From Paulinella micropora (Eukaryota; Cercozoa; Imbricatea; Euglyphida), in assembly GCA_009731375.1 (NCBI GenBank), contig BJOX01000230.1:641425-705424 (forward strand): a stretch of 64,000 bases of DNA, written 5' to 3'. A model generated the notes under the pieces. That model did not search any database. It worked only from the letters and a program-made list of their open reading frames with translations, and was not told where the DNA came from. Of this stretch, positions 1-17,659 are shown one piece after another (positions within the stretch are counted from its first letter, which is position 1; every line of letters begins with the position of its first letter). The position numbers were made by a program, and so were the translations under genes.

Positions 1-690
1 GAGATTCGGTATCGCCTGTATCAGTCCCTTCCGTGCAAACATCACGGCTTAGCTGGGCATCGGGTTAATACTTTACCCACAGACTTCCTTGGTTGACGAA
101 ATCAGAAGCTCCTTTTTTCTCACATTAGTCGATATCTCATCTATCTATCTCATCACTTACTCCACGGAGTGAACCAAGGCCACTTGAGGTGTCACTGACC
201 CTCCCTTGGGCTTGGTTTTTTGAAATGGGTGCCATCTGTCGACAGACAGAGAATTAGGGGATGGTGTGGGTGTGCTGGGCCCGTGGTGGGGTGCCTTATG
301 TGTGCCTAGCCATACGCCTATAAGTCACATGCCGAAATAGCGACGGGAAGCACAATCCTGTTCCCTCAGGGTGCCCTTTCTCGCTTGTTGAGCCCGGAAT
401 AAAACCCACAGTGCTCTGTCGGTTTATACTAGACTGTCGAACAGTCTCGAAACTCCATCTGCTTACTGGGTCCTCTGTAATGGAGGTGGGAGCTCGTTCT
501 GCAAGGGGCGCTTATGGAACGAGCCCTGGCCCCGCCTGGTACTAGGGAGATTTGGTATCGCCTGTATCAGTCCCTTCCGTGCAAACATCACGGCTTAGCT
601 GGGCATCGGGTTAATACTTTACCCACAGACTTCCTTGGTTGACGAAATCAGAAGCTCCTTTTTTCTGACATTAGTCGATATCTCATCTAT
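1..690 (+). repeat. Dispersed repeat family A, 1.25 tandem units
   Basis: The first 145 bases recur at 546-690, so the unit is about 545 bp and is present here as a full copy plus a partial one cut by the window edge. The same unit is seen at 7332-7568 and 13063-13665 (+) and at 37103-37635, 48080-48382 and 60990-61763 (-). Each copy ends at the same 3' point, a TCGATATCTCATC-type end that runs into an (ATCT)n array. No open frame in it looks protein-coding. It behaves like a non-autonomous element or a dispersed satellite with a tetranucleotide tail. The function is unknown. Confidence 0.85.
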
Positions 691-965
<275 letters not shown>

Positions 966-2775
966 CATCTATATCTATTCTGTGCGCATGCAAGTGCCTA
1001 GTTCATATATAGATGAATCTATTTATCTACATAATTACTATACTCGTACATACATAACTGGTCAAGATAGAGAACACCTTGGCCGTATGCGCGGTTTGTA
1101 TGCTTGTATGCTTGTACGTATCTATTTCATATATTCTTGAATCTATCTATCTGCACACATGTTTATGCTCGTACATACACAACTGGTAGAAAATATATTG
1201 CCCCCACACTTGGTCTGTATGCTTGTATGTATGTATTTCATGTACTAATATATCTATTTATGTACACAAAATTCTATACTCGTACATACACAACTGGTCA
1301 AGGTAGAAAACGTATTACCCCCACACGTGGTGTGTATGCTTGCATGCAAGTATTTCATGTACTAATATATCTATTTATGTACACAAATTTCTATACTCGT
1401 ACATACACAACTGGTCAAGGTAGAAAACGTATTACCCCACACGTGGTTTGTATGCTTGTATGTATGTATTTCATGTACTAATATATCTATTTATGTACAC
1501 AAATGTCTATACTCGTACATACATACATGAATTACTGGTCAAGATAAAAAAGCGTATTACCCCCACACGTGATCTGTATGCTTGTATGCAAGTATTTCAT
1601 GTACTAATATATCTATTTATGTACACATATGCCTATACTCGTACATACATACATGAATTACTGGTCAAGATAAAAAAACGTATTACCCCCACACGTGGTC
1701 TGTATGCTTGTATGTATGTATTTCATGTACTAATATATCTATTTATGTACATAAATTTCTATACTCGTACATACACAACTGGTCAAGGTAGAAAACATAT
1801 TGCCCCCACACTTGGTCTGTATGCTTGTATGTATGTATTTCATGTACTAATATATCTATTTATGTACATATATGTCTATACTCGTACATACATACATGAA
1901 TTACTGGTCAAGATAAAAAAAGCGTATTACCCCCACACATGATCTGTATGCTTGTATGCAAGTATTTCATGTACTAATATATCTATTTATGTACACAAAC
2001 GTCTATTCTCGTACATACATAACTGGTCAAGGTAGAAAACGTATTACCCCCACACGTGGTTTGTATGCTTGTATGTATGTATTTCATGTACTAATATATC
2101 TATGTATGTACACAGATGTCTATACTCGTACATACATACATGAATTACTGGTCAAGATAAAAAAACGTATTACCCCCACACGTGATCTGTATGCTTGTAT
2201 GCAAGTATTTCATGTACTAATATATCTATTTATGTACACATATGCCTATACTCGTACATACATACATGAATTACTGGTCAAGATAAAAAAACGTATTACC
2301 CCCACACGTGGTCTGTATGCAGTTATGTAAGCATTTTGTATACTAATCTATCTATTTATGCACATAAATACTTACATACATAACTGGTAAGAGTAGAAAA
2401 CGTATTACCCCCACATGTGGTCTGTATGCTTGTATCTACGCATGTATGTATTCCATACATAATCTATCGATTTATTTATGTACACATGTCTAAATTCGTA
2501 TATACATCAATGGTCAAGATGGACAATATAATTCCCGCACACGTGGTCTGTACATGGTATGAATATATGCATTTCATAATGAATGTATCTATTTATCTAT
2601 ACAAACGTCTATTCTCGTACATACATGAATGGTCGAGATAGAAAACATGTTGGCCGCACAGCTGGTCTGTATGCTTGTATCTATGTGTGCATTTCATGTA
2701 TGAATGTACCTATTCATGCATGCACATGTCTATATTAGTACATACATAGCTCGTGAAGATCGAAAATAGTGTATT
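966..2775. repeat. ~120-bp minisatellite, about 15 diverged units
   Basis: Units of roughly 113 to 127 bp carry TTTCATGTACTAATATATC, then CTCGTACATACAT, then CTGGTCAAG and finally CCCCCACACGTGGTCTG. Central units (about 1200-2330) are nearly identical, while units at both ends are progressively more diverged. Long open frames across it are artefacts of a unit length close to a multiple of three. A last decayed unit is visible at about 2915-2960, beyond the hairpin. Confidence 0.9.
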
Positions 2776-2860
2776 ATGCGGCTAGCCACAAATTTGACGT
2801 GTTTTGCGGGCGAGCCGGGCCGGCTCGCCCGCAAAACCCGTCAAATTTGGCGCGCCGCAT
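2776..2860. repeat. 85-bp near-perfect palindrome (hairpin)
   Basis: Arms of about 40 bases meet at GAGCCGGGCCGGCTC (near 2818). Outer ends are ATGCGGC and GCCGCAT; inside are CAAATTTGACG and CGTCAAATTTG. It is GC-rich, unlike its AT-rich surroundings, and it interrupts the minisatellite. It could be a small foldback element. Confidence 0.85.
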
Positions 2861-3370
2861 ATCTAGTTTTATCGGTAACCTGACCACATTTTGTGGAGGT
2901 GACCGTTAAATATTGCCCGAGCACGTGGTCTGTACGTTGTATGTATGTATGAAGTATGAATGCATCTTTTTTATGTACGCACATGTCTGCATTCGCACAT
3001 ACATAACTGCATACATACATACATACATACATACATACATACATACATAATATACATACATATATACATACATACATACATACATACATACATACATACA
3101 TACAGGCGCTTGGCGCACTGCAACTTTTGCAAGATCTGCCTCAGGTTATGTGTGTATGTATGTATGTATGTATGTATGTATGTATATCTATCTTTTTTAT
3201 CTATATGTATGTAATATCTAACTATATTTCTATCTATCTATCTATCTGTATGTATGTAGGCAGACTGGCAGTTAACACAGCACAGGCGCGATTACGCCGC
3301 CAACCAGGTATGTATGTATGTATGTATGTATGCATGTATGTATGTATGTGCTGCTTGTCCATGTGCTCAA
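2861..3370. repeat. ACAT/ATGT arrays with short unique spacers
   Basis: Contains a (CATA)n run at 3000-3105, (TGTA)n at about 3150-3185 and 3306-3350, and short ATCT runs. The spacers show nothing coding. Confidence 0.85.
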
Positions 3371-3655
3371 GCTAGCTAGCCAGCTAGCCAGCTAGCTAGT
3401 TAGCCAGTCAGCAAGCCAGCAAACAAGCCAGCTAGTCAGTCAGCAAATCAGCAAGTCAGCAAGTCAGCAAGTCAGCAAGCTAGCCACCCAGCCAGCCAGC
3501 CAGCCAGCCAGCAAGCAAGCAGGAGCCACATGGTCAGCAAGCAAGTAAGCAAGCCAGCAAGTCAGCAAGCCAGCCAACCAGCCAGCAAGCAAGCAGGAGC
3601 CACGTGCTCAGCAAGCAAGCAAGCAAGCAAGCCAGCTAGCTCAGCCAGCCAGCCA
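3371..3655. repeat. Interrupted GCTA/GCCA/GCAA tetranucleotide array
   Basis: Roughly 280 bases of tetramers of the form AGCN, CAGC and AAGC, with two copies of AGGAGCCAC(A/G)TG inside (about 3525 and 3595). The mixture indicates an old array that diverged and was partly re-amplified in longer units. Confidence 0.85.
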
Positions 3656-3985
3656 GAATCATATGTGATCATGGCAAACCTGTGCATGTGACAACGGCGG
3701 TAAGTACGGTCGACTGTGCATGTGGCTCAACTCTGTCTGTGCATGTGGCCGCGCGGCTGGACTGCGCATGTCAGCCTATAGGTGGGCTGACCACGGCTTC
3801 ATGGCAGATCAACCACCACTTGCTGTGATATGTGACCATGGCTGACATGTGGATGTGACCACGGCTCCACTGTGCATTGTGACCATGCTGGCCTGTGCAT
3901 GTGTGCATGTCAACCTGTGGCGTGGCTGACCACGGCATCGTCATGGCAGATCAACCACAAATTCTGGTCACTGTGTGCTGTTACT
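3656..3985. repeat. Diverged GTGCATGTG-rich block
   Basis: GTGCATGTG recurs many times, and a longer segment, GCTGACCACGGC followed by ATGGCAGATCAACCAC, occurs at about 3786 and 3927. No credible gene is visible. Confidence 0.6.
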
Positions 3986-6225
<2,240 letters not shown>

Positions 6226-6519
6226 GTTCTACGAGGCGCCGTTGCGCACATCAGAGAGATTTAGCGGCTCATATTTGGTGTATCTGACACTTCTTGATGA
6301 GCTCTCTTCGAAAATGTAAAATTGTGGCGTAAAAGCCATGAAATCAGGTTTTTGCGCCACCAGGCGCCGTTTGCACACACCAGAGGGAGTTTGAGGCTGA
6401 TGTTTTGGTGTACCCAACATATCTCAGTGAGCTTTTCTTCGAAGATTATGAAAATTTGGTGCCGGGTGGCACAAAAACTAGGGTTGCGCCAACACCTGGA
6501 AGGATGGTTTGTGATGCGC

Positions 6520-6520
<1 letters not shown>
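6226..6520. repeat. Repeat family D, two ~125-bp subunits
   Basis: Two related subunits each carry GGCGCCGTT, a GAG(A/G)GAG segment, a TTTGGTGTA segment and CTTCGAA. The end, from about 6479, reads TTGCGCCAACACCTGG and is found inverted at about 19217-19250. ATT arrays flank both sides. Confidence 0.75.
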
Positions 6521-6616
<96 letters not shown>

Positions 6617-6648
6617 ATCATCATCATCATCATCATCATCATTATCAT

Positions 6649-6717
<69 letters not shown>

Positions 6718-6821
6718 CNNNNNNNNNNNNNNNNNNNNNNNNNNNNNNNNNNNNNNNNNNNNNNNNNNNNNNNNNNNNNNNNNNNNNNNNNNNNNNNNNN
6801 NNNNNNNNNNNNNNNNNNNNN

Positions 6822-6876
<55 letters not shown>

Positions 6877-6880
6877 GGTC
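6521..6880. repeat. ATT, GTT, ATC, CT and poly-C runs with an N gap (6719-6821)
   Basis: Ordered simple repeats. A C homopolymer runs into 103 N and (CT)n resumes after it, so the gap is an unresolved low-complexity stretch. Confidence 0.95.
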
Positions 6881-6920
6881 TACCAAGATTGGACGCGGCC
6901 TGCCCGAACTTACACGTGTG

Positions 6921-6921
6921 G

Positions 6922-6988
<67 letters not shown>

Positions 6989-7010
6989 ATAGATAAATAG
7001 ACGGATAGAG

Positions 7011-7050
<40 letters not shown>

Positions 7051-7154
7051 GGATAGATGGATGGATGGATGGATGGATGGATGATATATATATATATATG
7101 TATATAATAAGTCTGACGTCAGTAGTCTGTGATGGCAGTTGTCCACTTAACTTC

Positions 7155-7239
<85 letters not shown>

Positions 7240-7272
7240 CATCCATCCATCCATCCATCCATCAATCCATCC

Positions 7273-7331
<59 letters not shown>
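6921..7331. repeat. GATA then ATCT arrays in inverted arrangement
   Basis: (GATA)n with GGAT variants at 6921-7085, about 70 bases of unique sequence (7086-7155), then (ATCT)n with a CCAT block. The two arrays can pair, so the segment is a large potential hairpin. Confidence 0.9.
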
Positions 7332-7333
<2 letters not shown>

Positions 7334-7568
7334 CGAAACTCCATCTGCTTACTGGGCCCTCTGTAATGGAGGTGGGAGCTCGTTCTGCAAGGGGCGCTTT
7401 ATGGAACGAGCCCTGGCCCCGCCTGGTACTAGGAAGCTTTGGTATTGCCTGTATCAGTCCCTTCCGTGCAAACATCACGGCTTAGCTGGGCATCGGGTTA
7501 ATACTTTACCCACAGACTTCCTGGTTGACGAAATCAGAAGCTCCTTTTTTCTGACATTAGTCGATATT
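7332..7568 (+). repeat. Repeat family A, 5'-truncated copy
   Basis: Begins at TCGAAACTCCATCTGC, corresponding to position ~437 of the first copy, and runs to the usual 3' end followed by (ATCT)n. It is bounded by ATCT arrays on both sides. 5' truncation with an intact 3' end is typical of retroposed copies. Confidence 0.85.
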
Positions 7569-8425
<857 letters not shown>

Positions 8426-8464
8426 CCAACGTTTGCCTACAGACGAGTAATGGCGGTGGCCTCG

Positions 8465-8476
8465 TTGAATAGATAG

Positions 8477-8522
<46 letters not shown>

Positions 8523-8546
8523 GATAGATAGATAAGATAGATAGAT

Positions 8547-8592
<46 letters not shown>

Positions 8593-8675
8593 AATAGATA
8601 AATAGATAAATAGATAGATAAATAGATAGATAGATAGACAGATAGATATATAGACGTATAGACAAATAGACAGAT

Positions 8676-8724
<49 letters not shown>

Positions 8725-8725
8725 T

Positions 8726-8779
<54 letters not shown>

Positions 8780-8799
8780 TAGATAGATAGATAGATAGC

Positions 8800-8842
<43 letters not shown>

Positions 8843-8868
8843 TTAGATAGATAGATAGATAGATAGAT

Positions 8869-8928
<60 letters not shown>

Positions 8929-8999
8929 TTGGATGGATGGATAGATGGATGGATAGATAGATAGATGGATAGATGGATAGATGGATGGATGGATGGATT

Positions 9000-9055
<56 letters not shown>

Positions 9056-9095
9056 TATAGATAGATAGATAGACAGATAGATAGGTAAGTGGGTA
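8465..9095. repeat. (GATA)n array, ~630 bases
   Basis: Nearly pure GATA with GGAT patches at about 8930-9000. No coding content. Confidence 0.95.
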
Positions 9096-9099
9096 GGTA

Positions 9100-9430
9100 G
9101 AAAGATGCATATGCAAGTAGGGATTGAGCTAGCTAGTGCTATCACATCACTGCCTGCGGCAAGTAGCTATACCACCTGGCAGGCCAAGAGTCGAAAATCC
9201 GCCATATTTTTCACGCTAGCCCCACATTTGCGGTGGCTGGTGCGAGAGAGCCACCGCAGACCAGCTTGTAGTGGCTTTCTCTCCCTTGTACTGAACCAAA
9301 ATGTGGTACCAGTGGACCTTTTCGTGACGGAAGTTTTCAACCACCTTTGCTTTGTGGTCCCTGTGGTTCACCTTCCCTTCCGCCTTCCAGACCGCGGCAC
9401 CCGAAACCCGACCTCCTCGTAGTGGCAGAA
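9100..9430. other. Low-copy block, no assigned gene
   Basis: About 330 bases of complex sequence between GATA and GA arrays. Both strands hold a ~95-105 codon open frame; the minus-strand one (9216-9503) is Lys/His-rich and has no motif I recognise. No splice-bounded frame is convincing. Confidence 0.4.
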
Positions 9431-9583
9431 AGATAGAGAGAGAGAGACAGACAGATACAGAGACAGAGACAGAGTCTTGATATGGCAATTCTGAAGCCAT
9501 CATTTCAAACGCTTGCGTCCGATCTACACCACTCAGATTTCCGTACTACTACTATTACTACTACTACTACTACTACTAATAGT

Positions 9584-9639
<56 letters not shown>

Positions 9640-9661
9640 AGTGGTAGTAGTAGTAGTATTA

Positions 9662-9719
<58 letters not shown>

Positions 9720-9950
9720 GGACACCGTGATAGCCCAGTGGTCAAGTTCTACCATCTGGGCCCTGTCGCCAGTTCGATTCCCGTCGGTGCCACCAGTATT
9801 TTCATTGAACATACCGGTCCGTCTGGAAGTGTTGGAACTGCCCGTGCGGGGGTGTCATTAGAGCCTATCGTCAATTCTTCGTACTCCCCTCACGGGTGAG
9901 ACGATGGAGGCGCATGTGCAGAAATGCATCAGCCATTGACAGAGAAGCAC
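9720..9950 (+). mobile_element. tRNA-derived SINE (full length, ~230 bp)
   Basis: Starts GGACACCG and has a pol III A-box-like TAGCCCAGTGG (about 9732) and a B-box-like AGTTCGATTCC (about 9771). The 5' GACACCG can pair with CGGTGCC at about 9785, giving an acceptor-stem-like fold. The T-arm pairs poorly, so this is a tRNA relic and not a working tRNA. A ~150-base body follows, ending GAGAAGCAC, then (TTA)n. Other copies lie at 19326, 23765, 24296 and 51823. Confidence 0.8.
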
Positions 9951-9985
<35 letters not shown>

Positions 9986-9987
<2 letters not shown>

Positions 9988-10215
9988 GGGTTCTGGGTGT
10001 GAAACTGGCACCACAGGCCAGGATTTTCAGGAAGCAAACCCAGAAAGTGGCCCCAGAAACCCGGAACTCTGGGTGTAGAACGGGCCCCGGGACAAAGGGT
10101 GTAGAACGGGCCCCGGGACAAACAGTTTTGCCAGAGCGTGCGCAGCATATTTGCATTGAATGTTCAGATACTGTTGAACAAGCCATTATGTTAATATATC
10201 TGGAAATTTCGGCCA
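9986..10215. other. Low-copy block with a 26-base direct duplication
   Basis: GGGTGTAGAACGGGCCC is repeated side by side near 10070-10120, and related TTCTGGGTGTGAAAC and CTCTGGGTGTAG occur just upstream. No gene is recognised. Confidence 0.4.
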
Positions 10216-10221
10216 CTTCGA

Positions 10222-10509
10222 TCGATAGATAGATAGATATATAGATATATAGATTGATTGATTGATTGATTGCTATATAGATGGACAGATTGATAGATTG
10301 ATAGATTGATAGATTGATAGATTGAAAGATTGATAGATTGATAGATTGATAGATTGATAGATTGATAGATTGATAGATTGATAGATTGATCGATTGATCG
10401 ATTGATAGATTGATAGATTGATAGATTGATCGATTGATAGATTGATAGATTGATAGATTGATAGATTGATAGATTGATAGATTGATAGATTGATGGGTAG
10501 GTAGGTAGG

Positions 10510-10565
<56 letters not shown>

Positions 10566-10605
10566 GAGATAGATAGATAGAGAGATAGATAGATAGATAG
10601 ATAGA
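10222..10605. repeat. (GATAGATT)n and (GATA)n array
   Basis: An octamer array alternating GATA and GATT, with a few GATC variants, gives way to pure GATA. Confidence 0.9.
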
Positions 10606-10736
10606 TATGTTTGGTCTATCAGCTCTGCATATCCGAAGACATAGGCATCCATTCCACCCCGCCGCCAATCGGCGACTGGGTAGCGGGCTGGGAATGGGCA
10701 CTAGGCCCCGAATTTGTGCAGTCTGACGGTTCTACG
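10606..10736. repeat. Dispersed repeat F, copy 1
   Basis: About 90 bases beginning TGTTTGGTCTATCAGC recur at 34970-35056 with the same GATA flank on the left. The two copies differ around a small hairpin (CGCCAATCGGCG here, CTCCAGATGGAG there), with compensating changes on both sides of that stem. Confidence 0.7.
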
Positions 10737-10737
10737 C

Positions 10738-10788
<51 letters not shown>

Positions 10789-10815
10789 GGATAGACAGAC
10801 AGACAGACAGATAGC

Positions 10816-10878
<63 letters not shown>

Positions 10879-11165
10879 GTAGGTAGGTAGGTATGTATGT
10901 GTGGATGTGTGTGTGTATGTATGTATGTATGTATGTATGTATGTATGTATCTATGTATGTATGTATGTATGTATGTATGTATGTATGTGTGTATGTATAT
11001 ATGTATGTTATGTTCATGTTATGTTCATGTTATGTTCATGTTATGTTATGTTATGTTATGTTATGTTATGTTATGTTATGTTATGTTATTTATGCATGCA
11101 TGCATGTATGTATGTATGTATGTATGTATGTATGTATGTATGTATGTATGTATGTATGTAGGCAA
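10737..11165. repeat. GATA then ATGT arrays with (ATGTT)n
   Basis: GATA/GACA, then (ATGT)n, a (GTTAT)n pentamer run at about 11005-11090, then (ATGT)n again. Confidence 0.9.
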
Positions 11166-11745
<580 letters not shown>

Positions 11746-11752
11746 TCCATCC

Positions 11753-11838
<86 letters not shown>

Positions 11839-11841
<3 letters not shown>

Positions 11842-12162
11842 CCATCATAGCCGTCCAGTGTTGCATAGCCCGGGCTAGGTCCCTGCGGGGGTTTAGGCCT
11901 CATACAATGTCATCATTGTAGCTTGCGCAAGCTTACGGTGCTCAAAACACTTGGACTAACGGCTTCCTTTTCTTTCTCTTCTTCCTTATCCTCCCACTCT
12001 CCATTCCTAGATTGCCTTTTTCTTCAACGTCCTTCCTCCTCTTCTTTTTCCAGAACACAGTCTACCCGTGATTCCCATCCCGGACACATGCACAGTACAC
12101 AAATTATTGTTTGATGTGAAACTGCGTTCCTTTGCAAGGACTACATTCCTTTGCGACATCTC

Positions 12163-12165
<3 letters not shown>
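11839..12165 (+). repeat. Dispersed repeat family B (~325 bp)
   Basis: Runs from CATAGCCGTCCAGTG to GCGACATCTCATC, then (ATCT)n. Inverted copies are at 38803-39121 and 47465-47794, with a partial one at 39435-39583. The 47.5-kb copy is flanked by ACGGATGTAGAGATAG on both sides, which suggests a target-site duplication. The 63-codon frame inside is Ser-rich and unconvincing. Its 3' terminus matches that of family A. Confidence 0.85.
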
Positions 12166-12257
<92 letters not shown>

Positions 12258-12596
12258 CATCCATCCATCCATCCATCCATCCATCCATCCATCTATACAC
12301 ATATGGTAGGTCTTGATGGAAGCCGGTGAGATGGTCGAGTGCTCACGTGACATAGCAGTGATTTATTACCTAACGAAGGTCAAATCTATGTATGAATGCT
12401 TGTATCAATGTATGTATGTATGTATGTATGTATGTATGTATGTATGGTATGTATGTATGGTGTTTATGTATGCATGTATGTATGTATGTATGTATGTATG
12501 TATGTATGTATGTATATTTGTACGTGTGTATGTATGTATGTATGTATGCATGCATGCATGCATGTATGTATGTATGTATGTATGTATGTATATATG

Positions 12597-12640
<44 letters not shown>

Positions 12641-12731
12641 TGTATGTATGTACGTGCACTTTACATACATACACTGTCGTGTGCTCACGTGACATAGCAG
12701 TCATTTACTACCTTACTAAGGTCAACATACA

Positions 12732-12817
<86 letters not shown>

Positions 12818-12846
12818 CCTATCTATCTATCTATCTTTCTATCTAC

Positions 12847-12942
<96 letters not shown>

Positions 12943-12975
12943 TTATCTATNNNNNNNNNNNNNNNNNNNNNNNNN

Positions 12976-13014
<39 letters not shown>

Positions 13015-13015
13015 G

Positions 13016-13062
<47 letters not shown>
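12166..13062. repeat. ATCT and ATGT arrays with two stray 156-bp-unit fragments; gap 12951-12975
   Basis: The GTGCTCACGTGACATAGCAG segment of the 13.7-kb tandem unit appears at about 12339 and 12680, embedded in ATCT and ATGT arrays. The segment therefore belongs to the same old minisatellite, later invaded by arrays and by repeat A. Confidence 0.8.
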
Positions 13063-13063
<1 letters not shown>

Positions 13064-13663
13064 CTTCCTGGTTGACGAAATCAGAAGCTCCTTTTTTCTG
13101 ACATTAGTCGATATTTCATCAGTTGATCTTATCACTTACTCTACGGAATGAACCAAGGCCACTTGAGGTGTCACTGACCCTCTCTTGGGCTTGATTTTTT
13201 GAAATGGGTGCCATCTGTCGACAGACAGAGAATTAGGGGATGGTGTGGGTGTGCTGGGCCCGTGGTGGGGTGCCTTATGTGTGCCTAGCCATACGCCTAT
13301 AAGTCATATGCCGAAATAGCGACGGGAAGCACAATCCTGTTCCCTCAGGGTGCCCTTTCTCGCTTGTTGAGCCCGGAATAAAACCCACAGTGCTCTGTCG
13401 GTTTATACTAGACTGTCGAACAGTCTCGAAACTCCATCTGCTTACTGGGCCCTCTGTAATGGAGGTGGGAGCTCGTTCTGCAAGGGGCGCTTTATGGAAC
13501 GAGCCCTGGCCCCGCCTGGTACTAGGAAGCTTTGGTATTGCCTGTATCAGTCCCTTCCGTGCAAACATCACGGCTTAGCTGGGCATCGGGTTAATACTTT
13601 ACCCACAGACTTCCTGGTTGACGAAATCAGAAGCTCCTTTTTTCTGACATTAGTCGATATTTC

Positions 13664-13665
<2 letters not shown>
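13063..13665 (+). repeat. Repeat family A, copy 3 (just over one unit)
   Basis: ACTTCCTGGTTGACG at 13063 recurs at about 13609, giving a ~545-base period. It ends in (ATCT)n. It sits between members of the 156-bp array, so it inserted into that array. Confidence 0.85.
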
Positions 13666-13734
<69 letters not shown>

Positions 13735-14440
13735 ATAACACACGTATAACATGGTCGAGCGCTTACGTGATATAGCAGTGATTTACTTCCCAGACAAGGT
13801 CAACGTACGTATGCCATTTAATTTGAATTTTAATTTAGCGAATATTCCGTTGATACTGCGGACGGATATAGCCGTTACTTTCACGTACATAACATACATA
13901 TTGCATGGTCGAGTGCTCACGTGACCTAGCACTGATTTACTTCCTCGCAAAGGTTAAACATACGTATGCCATTTACCATTTGAAATTTATTTCGCGAATA
14001 TTCCATTGATACTGCGGACGGATATAGCCGTTAATTCCACGTACATAACATACATATTGCATGGTCGAGTGCTCACGTGACCTAGCACTGATTTACTTCC
14101 TCACAAAAGGTCATCATACATATGCCATTTCAATTTGAAACTGATTTTTGCGAAAATTCCATTGATATTGCGGACGGATATAGCCGTTAATTCCACGTAC
14201 AGAACATACATCGTACATGATCGAGTGCTCACGTGACATAGCAGTGATTTACTTCCTCACAAAAGGTCATCATACATATGCCAGTTCAATTTGAAACTGA
14301 TTTTTGCGAAAATTCCATTGATATTGCGGACGGATATAGCCGTTAATTTCACGTACAGAACATACATCTTACATGATCGAGTGCTCACGTGACCTAGCAG
14401 TGATTTACTACCTTACCCAAGGTCGACAAGCATATGCAGC
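13735..14440. repeat. ~156-bp tandem repeat, about 4.5 units
   Basis: Each unit has CATGGTCGAGTGCTCACGTG, GTGATTTACTTCC, then a GCGAATATTCC segment and GCGGACGGATATAGCCGTTA. Unit starts are near 13750, 13905, 14062, 14218 and 14374. The last segment is shared with the MITE at 30.95 kb. Confidence 0.9.
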
Positions 14441-14540
14441 AGTGTATACATACATTTACATATGAGATATATATACATGCATAGGAGTGGACTAAACATG
14501 AATAGTACATGTGTAGCATGGGGATAGGGTAGGGCGGTAG

Positions 14541-14582
<42 letters not shown>

Positions 14583-14655
14583 TGTATATATATTTCTATA
14601 TGTATATTATATATATATATGTGTATATAATATATATATATATACACACACACAC

Positions 14656-14717
<62 letters not shown>

Positions 14718-14799
14718 GCCCGAGACAAAGCACGAGTGCATACATTTATACATATAAGAGATATATGCAGACGTGTGGGATTCGAGCAAAGAGCTAGGT

Positions 14800-14835
<36 letters not shown>

Positions 14836-14930
14836 GCTGGATCTAGAGACGAAACGGGAACTCGGACAAAGCTTCTATACATAGCATATTTATGTATGTA
14901 TGTATGTATATAATGTGTTCTATACATAGC

Positions 14931-14961
<31 letters not shown>

Positions 14962-15073
14962 TGTATGCATGTATGCATGTATGCATGTATGTATGCATGT
15001 ATGTATGTATGTATGTATGTATGTATGTATGTATGTGTATGTATGTATGCATGTATGCATGTATGTATGTATG

Positions 15074-15105
<32 letters not shown>

Positions 15106-15222
15106 TATATATATATATACATACACATATATATATACATATATATATATACATATATATATATATGTATGTATATATATATAATATGTGTGTATATATA
15201 TTATATATATATATATATATAT

Positions 15223-15260
<38 letters not shown>

Positions 15261-15310
15261 GTATATATGTATATATATATTATGTATATATGTATATATA
15301 TATATAAATA

Positions 15311-15341
<31 letters not shown>

Positions 15342-15620
15342 TCAGCATTGGGTTTCCTGGATCTGGAGACGAAAAAGAATCAAATGCACATGCGCGCATT
15401 TATTTCTACGTAGTATATACATGTAAACACTTATAAGATGTACATACATGTTGCAGGATTGGACGAAAGAGCTAGGTGGTGTATTGTTGGATCTGGAGAG
15501 AAAGCAAGAAATCGTGCCAAGCTTTAACAGGTGATTCCATACAAAAGAAACGTGTATATACTTCATCTATGTTTGTATGCATGTCTGTATGTATTGTCTG
15601 TATACAGTCTGGTCTCATTT
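14441..15620. repeat. TA/TG/ATGT arrays with a diverged AGAGCTAGGTGGTG spacer
   Basis: The spacer AAAGAGCTAGGTGGTG occurs at 14788 and 15467, and GGATCTRGAGACGAAA at 14839 and 15358, with a variant at 15490. The unit is large (about 650 bases) and is mostly AT-rich microsatellite. No gene is seen. Confidence 0.7.
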
Positions 15621-15637
15621 TGTGTGCATGACCGTTC

Positions 15638-17080
<1,443 letters not shown>

Positions 17081-17094
17081 TTTCTTTCTTTTTT

Positions 17095-17170
<76 letters not shown>

Positions 17171-17358
17171 GCTTTCTTTCTTTCTTTCTTTCCTTCCTTC
17201 CTTCCTTCCTTCCTTCTTTCCTTCTTTCTTTCTGTCTTTCTGTCTTTCTGTCCTTCTTTCTTCTCTTTCCTTCTCTTTCTTCTCTTTCCTCTCTTTCTTC
17301 TCGTTCTTCTCCTTCTCTTTCTTCTCTTTCTTCTCCTTCTCTTTCTTTTGGCTTTTTC

Positions 17359-17404
<46 letters not shown>

Positions 17405-17470
17405 TCCTTCTTTCTTTCTTTCTTTTCTTTCTTTTCTTTCTTTTCTCTCTTTTCTTTCTTTTCTTTCTTT

Positions 17471-17558
<88 letters not shown>

Positions 17559-17575
17559 GCTTGCTTGCTTGCTTG

Positions 17576-17634
<59 letters not shown>

Positions 17635-17640
17635 TCGGAC
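17081..17640. repeat. (TTTC)n array, ~560 bases
   Basis: TTTC with TTCC, TTCTCT and TTGC variants in blocks. Open frames across it are artefacts. Confidence 0.95.
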
Positions 17641-17659
17641 TTATTTTTTTCTTACTGTT

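Noticed and set aside
1104-2330. 125-164 codon frames over the ~120-bp minisatellite
   Set aside because: Repeated Tyr/Val/Phe pattern follows the DNA unit; frames break where unit length changes.
9732-9790. Functional tRNA gene
   Set aside because: A- and B-box-like motifs and an acceptor-like pairing exist, but the T-stem does not pair and copies are dispersed with a body and tail, as in a SINE.
13735-14440. CRISPR array
   Set aside because: Units are 156-bp contiguous tandem repeats with no unique spacers, in eukaryotic DNA.
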